A stretch of DNA of 64,000 nucleotides from Onchidella celtica (Eukaryota > Mollusca > Gastropoda > Systellommatophora > Onchidiidae): assembly GCA_963931925.1 (NCBI GenBank), contig OZ007571.1, positions 55,542,311 through 55,606,310 on the forward strand. Direction: 5' to 3'. The position numbers were made by a program, and so were the translations under genes. Shown here piece after piece: positions 25,401-39,000 of this stretch (position 1 is its first letter; every line of letters begins with the position of its first letter). The notes below the pieces were generated by a model. It was not told the origin of the DNA, searched no databases, and worked only from the letters and a program-made list of their open reading frames with translations.

Positions 25401-28400
25401 TGAGCGTGTGCACGTGTGTAACTATCCATATTTATGTGCTTACGTTGCTACCAGCCTACTCAAGCTTATCCACTGCAGTGGGTTGATGGTTTCTGCTTGG
25501 GACTCACTTGACAACAGTGCTAGTAAAGTAACGGGCGGGGCGCTTGTGTAGATTTGACCTGCTGGTGAGAGTGGGAACATGCTAGCTTGCAGTAGCAGGG
25601 TTGAATGAGTTTAAAGATGCAAACGTACGGGGCCAGGGCGAAGTGCTAGATAGCTCTGTTCACTTTGTTGGTTCTTTTTCCAGTTTATAGGAAATATGAT
25701 GGACTCACTTGTATATGAAAATTAAGGCTCACATAAGAGTCAGGACATGATCCGATTGATTTGCAGTTTGTCAGTTTGGTTAGATGCAGGGTGGGGAGCA
25801 AAGTCATATAGACAGGTGTTTCAGATGAAACTCGACTCTGGGTATAATCGGACATTGACACAAAATGCCATTCAAACAGCTGAACTTTTTTTTCAGTGGA
25901 TATTATGCGCTGTAACACATTTTTAGAATACATGTCAAACTTGCTAAATTCATTATAAGGTACGATTTAACACAGTGTGAGAATCGGTATGGAGCTGATA
26001 AGCTTGTCCTTGAGATAATGAATTGTAATTTAACAATGCGTTCTTGGAATAAATAACAAAAGTACAAAAGATTCTAGTACGAGATAGGATGTTTCTGGCA
26101 ACAGATCGGCTCATATTTCTCAGTAACATGTTTTTATTATTAGTATATCTCTTTGCTTCCCTAGTTTGTGCCGTTTTGTTGTGTTTTTTTTCTGTGTGTG
26201 GCTTTTTTTTTACAGCTTCAGAAGTAACCAGTTGCAATTGTTTACCCGCTATAGCCAGCACTAACGTAGACACTGCGTGGTCGTATCTCCTCCCGCATCC
26301 CATACTCTGATATAGATGTATTCTAAATACTCATGCATCTGTTCCAGTATCTATCATACCACGTCATTCTGTCTCAGCATTCTGGTACACAATCATACTG
26401 TTTCACCCTCTTTATATCTTCAGAAACATTAGGCATATCTGCCCCAGCAGGTTGTAAAACCTGGTGATTATTTCAACACTCTGCATAATTATCCCTGATC
26501 ATTTTATTCAATCTGTTGTTATACAAGCTTCATATCCTAAGGGACCACAAATCGCACTGCTTTGATCGCAGTTATCGGCGTGTAAAGGCGAAAACGGGGT
26601 CATGAGTTAAACTTTCTGTTATCATGCTCCTGTTCTTTTTTAGCATGAATTCTATCAGGAAAATAAAGATTTCATCAAAATATTGTGACTGAATATTTCT
26701 TTAATAATATTTTTCAAAGAACGGTAAATTAGGTCAAAGCAGCGTAAAAAAGCCGAGCTTATTTATCAAATATTTTCGATCAACTTCATGTTCTCCTTGT
26801 CTCAAAGCTCATTATGCACCGTGTGACTTGTGCTGGGTCAAAAAGAAAGTGTTAACATTAAAAACCAGTCTTTACTTTTGTGTTGAACTGAAGGACTTAG
26901 CCTGATAATTTTGAATGCAACAATAACTCATTTTGTCAAATTTTGCGCTTGTGGTCCCATTTGAGGTGGAGAATCACTATAATACTTATAATATAACCTC
27001 ACACATAATTTTCCTCATCCCCAATATACCCTCCCACTGGGACGCTAAGGCGGCTATGTCCTGTCGGTTTGGTGATTTTTTACTTCCTTCTGAGGCCCCC
27101 GAGAAATAAAGAACTTCATCTCGGCATCAGTGAACCTGATTATAGTCTGTTCTGGCATATCTTAATTTTCTCACTGCTGTTTTCTCTACTGACATACCAT
27201 TCATTTATTTCTTTTCTGTCCAGTGTCAGTGTCCTGACTTACCATAATTTTTTGTATATTTATTCTATTCTCTCCATTGATATTTTATTATCGCTATTTT
27301 CTTTTCTGCCTGTTCTCATTACTGACAGTTCATAATTATACTTCTTCTATTCAGTGCCCGGCCATAGGATATCATAATTCTGTCTTCCTTCTGTTCCATA
27401 TCCTGACGTGATCAGATATAATCTTCTTTCTGTTCATTATATTCTGTATATTTGTATCACTGTTGTGCCAACGCGTCATCATGAAATCTTGGTTCAGACC
27501 TGTCTTTTAGTGTTATCTATGTTTTTTGTTGTTTTTCAAATTTGTTGTTGTTGTTGTTGTCCTGGCATATCTTAATTTTAATTATGTTTTGTTCTCGTGT
27601 CTTGATATTAATTTACCTCCGTTCTAACACATCACAAAATTTACCTATGTTCTACACTCTCTCCTTTCATGTTGCAAGGAACCCCTCTAGAGGGATGGGA
27701 TAATAATGTGTAATATTGAGTGAAGCTGGATTAGCAAAGGTTCGGTCAGAGAGGTGACGGGACTTGTGGACAAGATAACGAGGATATTGTGCTAATCACC
27801 ACTGGTTGTTCAAGAAGTGTTGACCAGGCTAATAACAGTGACCTTTGCTGCCATCCTATGGAAAACGACCTTATACGACATTCAAATTCACTTTTTAGCA
27901 TTATTTTATTGAATGAAATGTGCTCAGTTTTTCTGTCTGAATTATAATTTTGTGCAAGTTTTAATTGGTTTTGGTCACCATAAAATGGATTATGAAAAAA
28001 AATAATAATAATGATGCCAGGCACAATGTGAAGTGCCGAACGCCGAAAGTGTTTCTTTTTAACGTAACTACATTTACTGTCCTTTTTCATAGACCGGCAG
28101 AGTAACCCCCACCGTTTTGTCACTGAAAGCGTACTGTTCCTTCATTCACTAGAGTCAGACATTGTGCGTAGCAGACGTCGAGGTTTGATGATAGCGTCCA
28201 GCACAGAGCTATGATTAGTATAGTAGCAACCCTCGCGAGCCAGAGATGTATTCAAACACATCGTGAAATAGAAATACATGTATGATTTCATATGAGTGGA
28301 TCTGGCGAAATCGGGTTTAAGGTGAAATTTTGTATAACTCTCTAAAAAATCAAAATAACATATTTCTAAGACGATTTCAAGCAAAAGTTTTATTTGAATA

Positions 28401-29995
28401 CAAAAATAATAGCTAATCTTTCATTTTGTAAGCAAATCTCAGTTTCCATAGAAAATTTGTATCTCTTTAGAGGGGCTTTCTCAGGAATTGGGTCTTTCAA
28501 AAGCAAGCCCGATTTCACCAGATCTATTCATTACATAGTGCCTTGTGGAAATCTGGCGTCGACGTCCTCTTTTCACTGCATTTACTAGGTCGGAGGCGTA
28601 CGTGTTGCCTATGAAAGGTGACAAGGTTACGTATTGTTTATACATAACCTAATGCTTTCTAACAGGCCTGGCGCTAGCTAGAGCTATCTCTGCCTCAGTA
28701 GAGACAGGTTCCAGACAGATTCCGACATTCTCACGGTGTTCAGAGCTGAACTGCTTTCAGGACAACAATTTTAAGAATCTTCACGTCAGACTACAGGCTT
28801 TTAGTCCTGATGACCTGCAGGCGTAACTTGAGTCTAGCAATAAAGATTACTCCTTACAGCGATTAAGACTACTCCATGACATTTTTCTTGTGATTGTAGC
28901 TTGAGGCTTGCCGTAGGCGCAGAGAGACAGTTTTGATCGGCCGATTTGTTGGATGATGACCTCAGTGCATTGAATTTCAGTTAGCTCCAACTATTTGGCT
29001 GGTGAGCGAGATCTCATTGAACCTCAGTGACGTGACGTCGCCATCCAGCAATTCGGCCGATCAGAATAGCCTGTCTGCGCCTAGTCTTAGTTTGGCTTGC
29101 TGCCCACAGTCTTAGTTTGGCTTGCTGCCCAGCTGAGCTTCACTGGACATTTTTCACAGTCATGATCATGCATTTGGCCTCGGGTCCAGAACGTATAATA
29201 CTTAGGGGAAGACATGCTACCAACGTTGGTTTTTTTTCTTTCGCACATAGGTGTAATTTGAATTTTGGCATGCAAATGTCACAATTTTGTGTTTAACGTT
29301 CTGTTTTAAGAACAGCCTGAACTGTGTAGCACAGTTGTGCATGGAAAAGCCCACTGGTGCAGCTATCCATAATAAGAATATAAATTTATGAAGTTTCCGA
29401 AAGTCTTCTGTCAGCCGAAACTGGGCCATATTGAATGCCAGGAAGGGGAAAATAGTACAGTTGATACAGCAAATTCAGATATACTCAACTTCAGTTGCAT
29501 ACAAGTACCTGTTGGATTATTTCAGATGAAAATATCTGCCACCTAAAGCAATACTACTACAATGAAAGCCAACCGAAATAGTATGAGATTAAGATGTTGA
29601 AATGTTTGCAGCTGTTTCATCCAAGAGTGCCAAACTGTTGTTTTCTCCCTCTTTATACATTGTGGTAACTGGACAGATTTGAAGTGATTTTTCTAATTAT
29701 GTTTGCTTTGTTTCCAAACTGACTGGAAAATGCTGCCCTGTGAGCTTGCCATAATGGTCAAATCTATTTGTGTTGCTTAATAAAAATATCTGCCGATTTT
29801 TATGTGCTATTTCTCATGATGCCAGTCTGAATGGTGCCAACCTGCGCAAGCACAGACTTTGCTGGCTCCCACCAGAGACATTCACAAGAACACACCAAAT
29901 TCTGATTATTGTCAAAGACACATCCTCCAACATCACCATACACCCAGTCAGTCCCTTCCCAAACATTTGTTGGAACTTGCCCATAAAGCAAGATT

Positions 29996-30057
<62 letters not shown>

Positions 30058-33000
30058 CTCTCTCTCTCTCTTCCCTCTCTTTCTCTCTCTCTCTCTGTCT
30101 GTCTGCCTGCCTGTCTGTCTCTCTCTCTTTCTCTCCCCCCCCCTCTCCCTCACACTCACTCACTCATGCGGACATGCGTGCAAGAACGCTTACACACACA
30201 CCAATATACCACCCATACAGACACACCACTCATGCCTAGAGCCTGATGTTACCGAACATCCCCGTGCGCGTTTTTACCTATCATTAACTGTTTGATGACC
30301 AGCACCATAATCATACTACCTTTCCTGTTTTAACAAAAAAAAAAAAAAAACGACAGAAACCTAATCAATGCCACTGACAGTAAAAACACAAATTTAAATC
30401 TCTCAAACACAGTTGGGATACACTTGAGTACAAAAGTTGTTGCTCAGTGATATCTCATACTGTAGTTTGTTTTCTGGTTGACCCCTTTTCTTTTTCCTGC
30501 ATGGCCAGCATTGGCATTATTGAGGCTTTTGTCATATTCTGTGTGCCCTTGCCTGACCAGTAGTGGACAGTATCCAGTGTGTTGTCTAATCCATCTTTTC
30601 CTGCATGACCATCAGTGGACGATATTGAGTCCACTGTCTAACTTTTTAGTTCTACATGGGGAACAACGGACAATACCAGAACTGATCTAATGTTATATTC
30701 TGCATGACTGTTTTGCATGCCCAGTTGCGTCTTATTAACATTCACATACGTACATATTGAGTATACAATATGTATTTGATTTCTCAGTGAGAGAGAATAT
30801 TGAAGAGGGTATATCGGTGGATTACTGACTCAGTGTATTGGGGGAGGGGGGGGGGGGACACACAAGGGTTGTTATAATGTTCAGTTGGAGGAATGGAGAA
30901 TGAGAATTTATCAAACAGTTGTGTTACTGAGGGCAGATTACATAGAAAATTGCTAGTAACTCGGAATCATTCCATATATGTTTGAAAGTATATAATAGAT
31001 ATTTTTAAAAAACCACGGTATTCCTTATTGCCATAATACAAATTTGCAATCAGTGACTTCGAGTGTGATGCATAAATGTGAATAAATATTAATAAACAAA
31101 TTGGATATGAACATTTTCATAAATCTGTCTATTCACTTAAATTTCAGAGGTGACACATACCTCAGGCACCGACCACATTGACCAGGAGATCAGAGGACCA
31201 TCCCTCTTCACCACCACCACCTCTCCTCCCACCACCACTACTACAACCACTCCATCTACCACTACTACCACAACTAAAAAGCCAATGGTGATTATTGGTC
31301 CAACCACATCTAAACCAGATCTGAACCCATCCCCCATAGAGCCAGAGATAGTTGGGGAAGGAGACGCAGGGACATTTCCTGATGCTGGAGTTGTGGACAA
31401 ATTCTGTCCAAAAACCTGGCACAAGGGAGTCGTGTGGCCACAGACAAGATTTGGTAGGATTGCTGAGGGAAGCTGCCCTGAGGAATTGCGAGGTGAGCAC
31501 GTTTATCGGCTTAATGGACATACATAAGTATACAGTCACTGTTCCCTAAAATTGTAGCCGTCTGTTTTGACTGCTTTTCAGGAGAAGCATAAACTTGCTT
31601 TATTTTAGTACAACTGGCCTAATTATGATGAATTTTAGAACATTTGAAATTTGATTCTTTCCAGGTTAGGAGTCCAGAACCAAGATCATTCGATGCGGCT
31701 TTCAATGTGGTTGATATATAAATGTCAGGTTTTCAAATTTTTGAGTTACTATAGTCTTAGGGAAGAGTGACGACATGTAAACGAATGTTTGAACATTACC
31801 ATAATTCCAGAAGCCGTAGGCTAGAGTTTCATTAAGCTAGTACCTTTTATATGTGACATCCCTCACCAGAACTAGGGGGGATCCAGTGTTATTCTGAAAA
31901 TGGAGTTAGCTGCATTTTCTTGTCTACTATACTTATCTTTCTTATCAGTGGCTTGTTAACAGAAAAATTCAGTTCTTGCAATTTGTTGGGGGGGGGGGGG
32001 GGGGGGGGGGAACTGGTGAGTTCTTGGAATGGAAATCTGACATCTGTTCCTAAGTCTCAGTTTTTTCAAAACTTCTGCCAGATTTACATAGTTTTGGTGA
32101 GGAGTGTGAGGCAAATTTGCAGTCTCACCCAAATGCACCTTTGTTGGTTTATGCAAATGTTTTCCCTCGTGTCCTTAATTATAACATTTATATAAAAAGC
32201 AGTTTTTCGTACTGGTGGCCAGAACTTTCACATTTTTTGTGTGTTTTTTTGTTGTTTTTTTTAATGTGGCAAAAGATGAAGAGGTGGTATTTTGTAAATT
32301 CCTATGTTCCTGTTAAATTAGCCCGAAAAAAATGATAAGAATTGTGATAAATTTTTTAAAATAATAAATAGTGAATGCGATAAATGACATCCTCAAATGA
32401 GAAGCCTGCACGAAGGCCACAGCATCAAACCAATTTCTCCCCAAGATAAGGATTTAAGTCAATTTTCTCTCATTTCAACACAAACCAGAGCCTCAGACCT
32501 CGGTCATGCAGAAAAACACAGGTGAAGGAGAAAATGGGTTTTTGTTCCAGCTCAGAATGTTGGTATTTTTTTTATATCGCAGGTTCTGCATTGGTGGTGA
32601 AATCTTGTTTCTTTAGTCCTCAGCTTTGCTACACTCATCCTATTTGGCGCTCATTTGATCCTATTAGCTCCAGATCATCCTGCTGCAACTGTGCTTTGTT
32701 CTGGACATTTTGCTAATGGCTTTGGCCAGGATTTTAAGGATTTTTTGTTGTCGTTTGTTATTCTTTATTATTTAGTTTTGTTTTTTGATTTTTTTTTTTT
32801 TTTTTGGTTTTGTTATTTATTTTGTTTTTTAAAAATTTAATTCTTTTACATTACCTTAGTATTGAAGCAGAAACACTGAAACAAAGTGACATTGGGAAGA
32901 GTGTTCTGTGGAATGCATTGATCAGATCTGGCAACAATATTTCTTCTGTGACCACAACCTAAAAAACTGCTGTAGGAATTCTAGTTTTGAATAAGATTTT

Positions 33001-36000
33001 GTCATGAAAATTGAGATTGTTTGCTCAGGTAGAAAGTCCGTCAGTGACAGATAGGCACAATTGCACATTCGTTCAGTCTTTTTTCCCTTCTCAACATTGA
33101 GCAATTGGAGCTGTTCTTCTCATACTCCTGCAAGGTCAGCCAGTAGTGACAGATGTCAGAATGAAACTTTGTGTGCAGTCTGATCACGGATGTTCACAGC
33201 TGTCAGTTTTCATGGTCATAACTTGACAATTGAGAAAACAGTACAAAGCCTAGAATTAAATCAGGGAATTGCATCATTTTTGGGCTTTTCTGCATGTTTC
33301 CCATTCAGCAAGCCTACATCAATATGACCTATGAAATTGCTCCAGATTTGCTTATATAGGCATGACAACGCTCCTAGCAGATCTGCTTATCAGGATATCC
33401 CACTGCTGTCAATTGAATGAAGGATTTGCATCCCTGTAGTAATCCTACCAACACCATGTAAAGCCTATACAAATCTATGTTGCATTGACATAGGGGTGTG
33501 GTGGGTTGATTGTGCATGTCTTTAACAATGAAGACACTTGACTCTGTGTGTCAGTAAGAACCTAAGCCCTTGATCAGGTGTGTCGGTAATAATATTTACA
33601 CTTGATTCTGCATATCAATTACAGTATACATACTTGACGATTTTGACTATAACACCTACAAGCATGATGGTACAGGTCACTGATAACCAGCATGGGCAAT
33701 AGATTCTCATGTTTAACAGAGCAGTGACAAGATGTTCCAGTCTCTAACAGTCTTTTACTACTGAGATTGTGTATTGTCATTGTTTTACTGTCCTCTCTTG
33801 CCAGGTGGTTCTACTTGGCGTTGCCTTGGTTATGGTTGGGAGAAGTCTGGCCCTGATATGTCTTACTGTATCTCTCCTTGGCTGGACAGTATGGATATGC
33901 AAATCAATAATATGGTGAGTGGTCATCTGTGTATGTTAAATTTACTGTAGCTTTGAAATGTGTCATTGCACATAATATTATTACAATAGTCAGAAGTTAG
34001 CAGGAGGTTTGAAATGAGTCACTGAGCATGAAATTAGTACAGTGCAAAGAGTTTGTAGTAATTTTTGCAATGTGTCATTGAACAAATGATCAGGACAGTG
34101 CCAAAATTTTACAATTGTAGGTGTGTAATTTGTTACAGAGCACGCAATTTAGGAGAACAGGACCAAAGGTTGCAGCAGGTTGAGATGGGTCACTGGACAC
34201 ATAATTAGGACAGCGTTAAACTTTGTTACAGATTGAAATGCTAAAGTTTGCAGTAGATTTGATTTGTGTCACTGAGCAAAAAAGGTGCCTCATTTGGGAA
34301 AATCAGTGAAAAGTCAGGCGATGTTGACAGATAAGTCACTGTATGTGTAATAATAGTTGATTTTGATTTATCAAAAAAATACAGAATAAGACCCTGCCAG
34401 CAACCATAGGGAAGTCTGACACACAGAATTTAAGTCATCAAGTATGCACATAGGAATATCAACGTTCCTATTTAGATCTGCTGGTTAAGACATGACACCA
34501 ATGCCAGTCTGACAGTCTGATGGAGGGAGCCTGTCCCTACAGTAGTCCTACTAATCCTACAGAAATTTTATGTCAGATTGATGTAGCGATGCTGGCTGGG
34601 GACCCATCTTACAGATAGTAGTGCAGAAACAAAGTATTACAGAATGCCTAGTTTAATATTTCATGACTCAATTCTCTTTGCACGAACTGCTGGCCTGAAA
34701 GATCACATTAACACTACTTTTAAGGATTTTTTAAGGATTTTTATATAATCGGTTTTCAGCTAGGAAAGATATTATGCAGTTTGTTGACTGGTATTGATTA
34801 ATATAGGATCTGCCATTTGAGCTCTTGCAGATCAGAGGAGAAGAGCCAGTAGATCAGGCAGCTATGACCCTGAGGGATGCGATGAGAGGCAGAGATCTCA
34901 CTTCAGGAGATTTAAAGCAAACAGCCATGAGACTTTTACCTAAACTGGCACAAGGTCTCTTTAGGGAGGAACCTGGCCTAGATATGCCTGCCAGAAAGAA
35001 AAGAATGAGAAATTTTAAGAAGGTAAACATCCACAACTGTGTAATATGTGAGTGTGCATGGGAAAACCCGGCATAAGTCGGCAGAGCTGATTTTGAGAAA
35101 AACGGCTTTGAAGTGAAAATATGGGTCGACACAAACTTCCAACTTGGCTGTTGTTTAGGGGACCGTGGCATGTTACAGGGTAAACTGTAGACGAACAGTG
35201 AACACTACTCACTATGATCTCTATAACGGCTTTGTAATTAGACTGCAGTCTCCTAACAAGATCCAAAAACTTCCGACTTGGCTGTTGCTAGGGGACAATG
35301 GCATGTTACAGGGTAAACTGTAGATGAGCAGTGAACACTACTCACTATGATCTCTATAATTGCTTAGTTATTAGACTACGACCTCCTAACAGCCATCACT
35401 CCAATATTACTTGGACAATTAGCTATTGCCACTTATAGGATTAAATGCTGTTTTCTCAAAATCTTGTTTTAGGGGGGTCACTGACTTCAATTTATCAGAA
35501 ATGTCTTGTCTTTTATTATATGTACAGAACTCAAAATGCCATGTTGCCGACTTATGCCGGGTTTTCCCATGCACACTTACATATTTAAATAGTTTTATGG
35601 TCAGACAAACTTGGCTGAAAATTTTCAAATTTTGACCTCGTCATCTAGTCCAGGTGACCTGTCATTTCATTACTTATAAAATGAGATGAGCGTGGATACA
35701 GGGGAGAAGAGTATTCTTGGTACACAAACGGATACAAATTCGGACTTATGGCAGTTGCAATAACTGATTTGCAATATGTAATTTTAAATATTTAAAATTT
35801 TATTAAATGAAACAATGCATTCTCAAACTAAACAATATATATAACACTATCGGAAGCTACCAAATAAATCCAGGGCAACTTTCAAGATGAATCAGTTAAT
35901 TAATATATGACTTCCTCTTTCAGAAAATTGCAATTTAAAAGAGATAATTAATTACATTTGTTTGAAGATGGGCAAGTTTTTGCTAAAATAGAGGATAGTT

Positions 36001-39000
36001 TCTCAGGTGGGAATGAGTTAACACATCAATGATCTTAGTCCCCCAAGATACAACTGTAATTAATTCCAGTGAAAGACTTGCTTTTTTCCACCCCACAATC
36101 ATCCCCCCTCCCCTCTATTTACCTTCCACCTTGTGCCATGAGAATGGTATTTTAGGGCTTATAAATAATTATTGTCCAATTTGTTACATGAGTCTTTAAG
36201 TGTAATCAAGGACGACCAACCTCTCTGTATATCTCATAGGCTCTTCTGGAGACGACTGGCAGTTTACTGAAAAAGAAGAACCTCAAGGCCTGGGAGGGTC
36301 TGACTGGACAAGACAGGAGAAGATCAGCCACTTCCATGGTTCTTGCAGTGGAAGAGACGGGATTCCAGACAGCCAAACTGTTGGATGTGGGAGTCCCAGA
36401 GGTTACAGTGGATGACAATATAGGTGGGAGCACCGATCGATATTACTATAAAGAGGAAAGAAAAAGTTCCACTGGTTCTGTTCACCCAGGAAACCACATT
36501 AGCTCTTACTGAAATGATTCTTAATAAATTAGAACTCAGGAGAGTAGGAAATCTAGGGTTTTTTGTTTTAATTTTTTTTTGTGTGTCAAGGGAAATAACT
36601 CAGAAATAATAATTTTGAAAGTTATTGCCCATTTTTATTAGTGACCGTCACAAAATTGTATTTTTATGGAGAGCAGAGACATTCCATCCAGACATTTGGG
36701 CCTGTCAGTTTTAGTAATCCAGAGAGTTCTTTTTTTTTCAGTCATGGAAGACAGTGTTGCATATTTTATAATAATTATGTTCAGTGCAAAGAAAGCGCAG
36801 AGTCCTGAAGTGTATATCGTGTAAGTCATTTTTGACGCTTTTGAGAAATTAAGAGGAAACTGTTTCTTTTCCTGTCATCTGGTGACTTTCATCATAATGC
36901 TTCTGTTGGATTGTTACATTTTCCAATTGGTGCATTTCTTTTTCCATAATATTAGCTGACAGCCTTCATGCTCAAGAATGCAGTGAAGTGTCAGTTGCCT
37001 TTTTGCATAAGTCTGACGTATGCCATTTTCATGGAAGAGTGATGATATTACTGGTACTAACAGTAAGTGTAAGTCAAACCCCTGGCAATACATAAACACA
37101 AATACTGTTCAATTTCCCACACAATATCAGTCAGCTGATGCTTAGTTGCTCTTGCAATTCAAGTGCACACAGCCCAACATGAGCTACTTTGACTGACAGC
37201 TTGGGCTATAACTTATAAATTCTGTTTATTTGTATGCTGCAGTGTTGGAAGTGAGCGTGATTGACACAGAGCAGATTCACCACGACATGACTTTCCCAAG
37301 TACCCCTAGTCATTTGTCAAGCACTCCGTGGCATTCCAGCACAGACTCCTTGACCATCACCAGTAAAAGTCTGAAAGGAGCAGGAACAGGGACGCAAGGT
37401 CAGTTATGAGAGAGGGGCACATAATACTTGTAATGTGATACGTTGCTGTCTGGACGCTTATTATAAGTGTGAGAACTAGTCCTGCCTCCTAGCGAAGTAT
37501 GCTGGTAACTTGTGCTTGGGATGGCACATTAGTATTGACATAAACATAGAAGAGTTTTATCAGGCATTTGAAATGGTTTATATCTTAAGTTCTCAATGTG
37601 GGCAATATCACCCCCTGGAATTTGAAATTTTGATTTCCAGGCAGGTGAAAATGAAAAGGGCAACCAGGGGGCAAAAATGATGAAGGAGGGGGATTGGGTG
37701 ATTTTGGAAGTTTGGATTTTTTATTGGTTTTGTTTTTCATTTTTTTGAGTTTGCTTTGTGTCACTGACTGAGCTCCTCTGATTCCTTATTTTCACAAGCA
37801 CATGACACTTGACGACGACACCTCTTGCCGGCTGATTTAAACTATTTGTTGTGCTCACAGCTAAAATTAGAACACAGGAATACCCTGCTACTTATATTAG
37901 GAATTATTTCAATTTGGTGAGACATTTGTAGAGACGGTAAAAAGTGATGTGCAAGGCAGTGGTTGTGGGTCCACTTAGAGCGAGGCTTTTAAACTTGTTA
38001 AATAGAAAATGTCCATTGAAATAAGGATTTCATTTTTTGTTTTATCGCAATTGGTAAAAAATTTAGTGTCATAAATTGTTTCAATAATTACCACTGTAAA
38101 AGTAAAAGTGGTGAAAAAATTATTAGATACTAGCTGAGTTCCCGGCCTTGCCCGGGATAAATCGATTTATTAGTTTCAGTTCTGGGTGATTATTATGGAC
38201 CTCCTTCATTTTGCCTGTTCCTTTAGCTTTTTTTTTTTTTAGATACGTTTTACTGCTCTCCTTTTGCGCATTGACGTCCTGCGCATCCTGCCAGCATCCG
38301 TCAAATGGCTACGATTTGCGCACGGTTAGTTTGTTTGCACATCGCAGAAAGTGATAACGTCATGTGTTAATGGAAAAGAAATATTATGAAATTTTCCTAG
38401 GAATAATATATAAAACACAAACCTGTACTTTTGGCCCTGCAGCGTCAATCTCCCAATTCCAGACCCTTTCTTTTTCCTAGTCTAGGCACATTGAGAACAC
38501 ACAAAGTTTCATACTTGATAGTCGTAGAACTCAATCTCATCATTCAAACCAGTCCTAACCGGAAGTTGTTTTGTGAGTGTCATACAGTCTATACCGGAAC
38601 CAATCTTAGATACATTAATTTGCCGAAAAAATAGACCGAACGCCAATGTGTCGCAACCTAGAAACTAATACAAACGTTCTGTGCGTTGTTAATTATTTTT
38701 TTATTTTCTGTGCCGGGGACACGACCATGGTCTATACTAAGCGTTGCATAAAATCTGAGGGCCACCAAATCAGCATTAACAGAGGAGTAGCGAAAGGCGC
38801 GCTGCAATTGTCGTAAGGTTTCACTTTTATTAATATAGATTGTTTCAAATTGGGGGACAAGTTGAAGAAACCTAGGATGTCAAGGGGAAGGAATGTGGCC
38901 TGGGAATCTGAGCACCACTGGTGTAATGGAACAATGTGATTCATGTCATTTTGATTCACGGGTCGGATACATTTTGTTAACTCATTCCCTAAGGTAAATT

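Noticed and set aside
29800..30246. Open frames of 119-158 codons on both strands
   Set aside because: They are produced by the (CT)n microsatellite (alternating Ser/Leu and Arg/Glu) and have no other coding signal.
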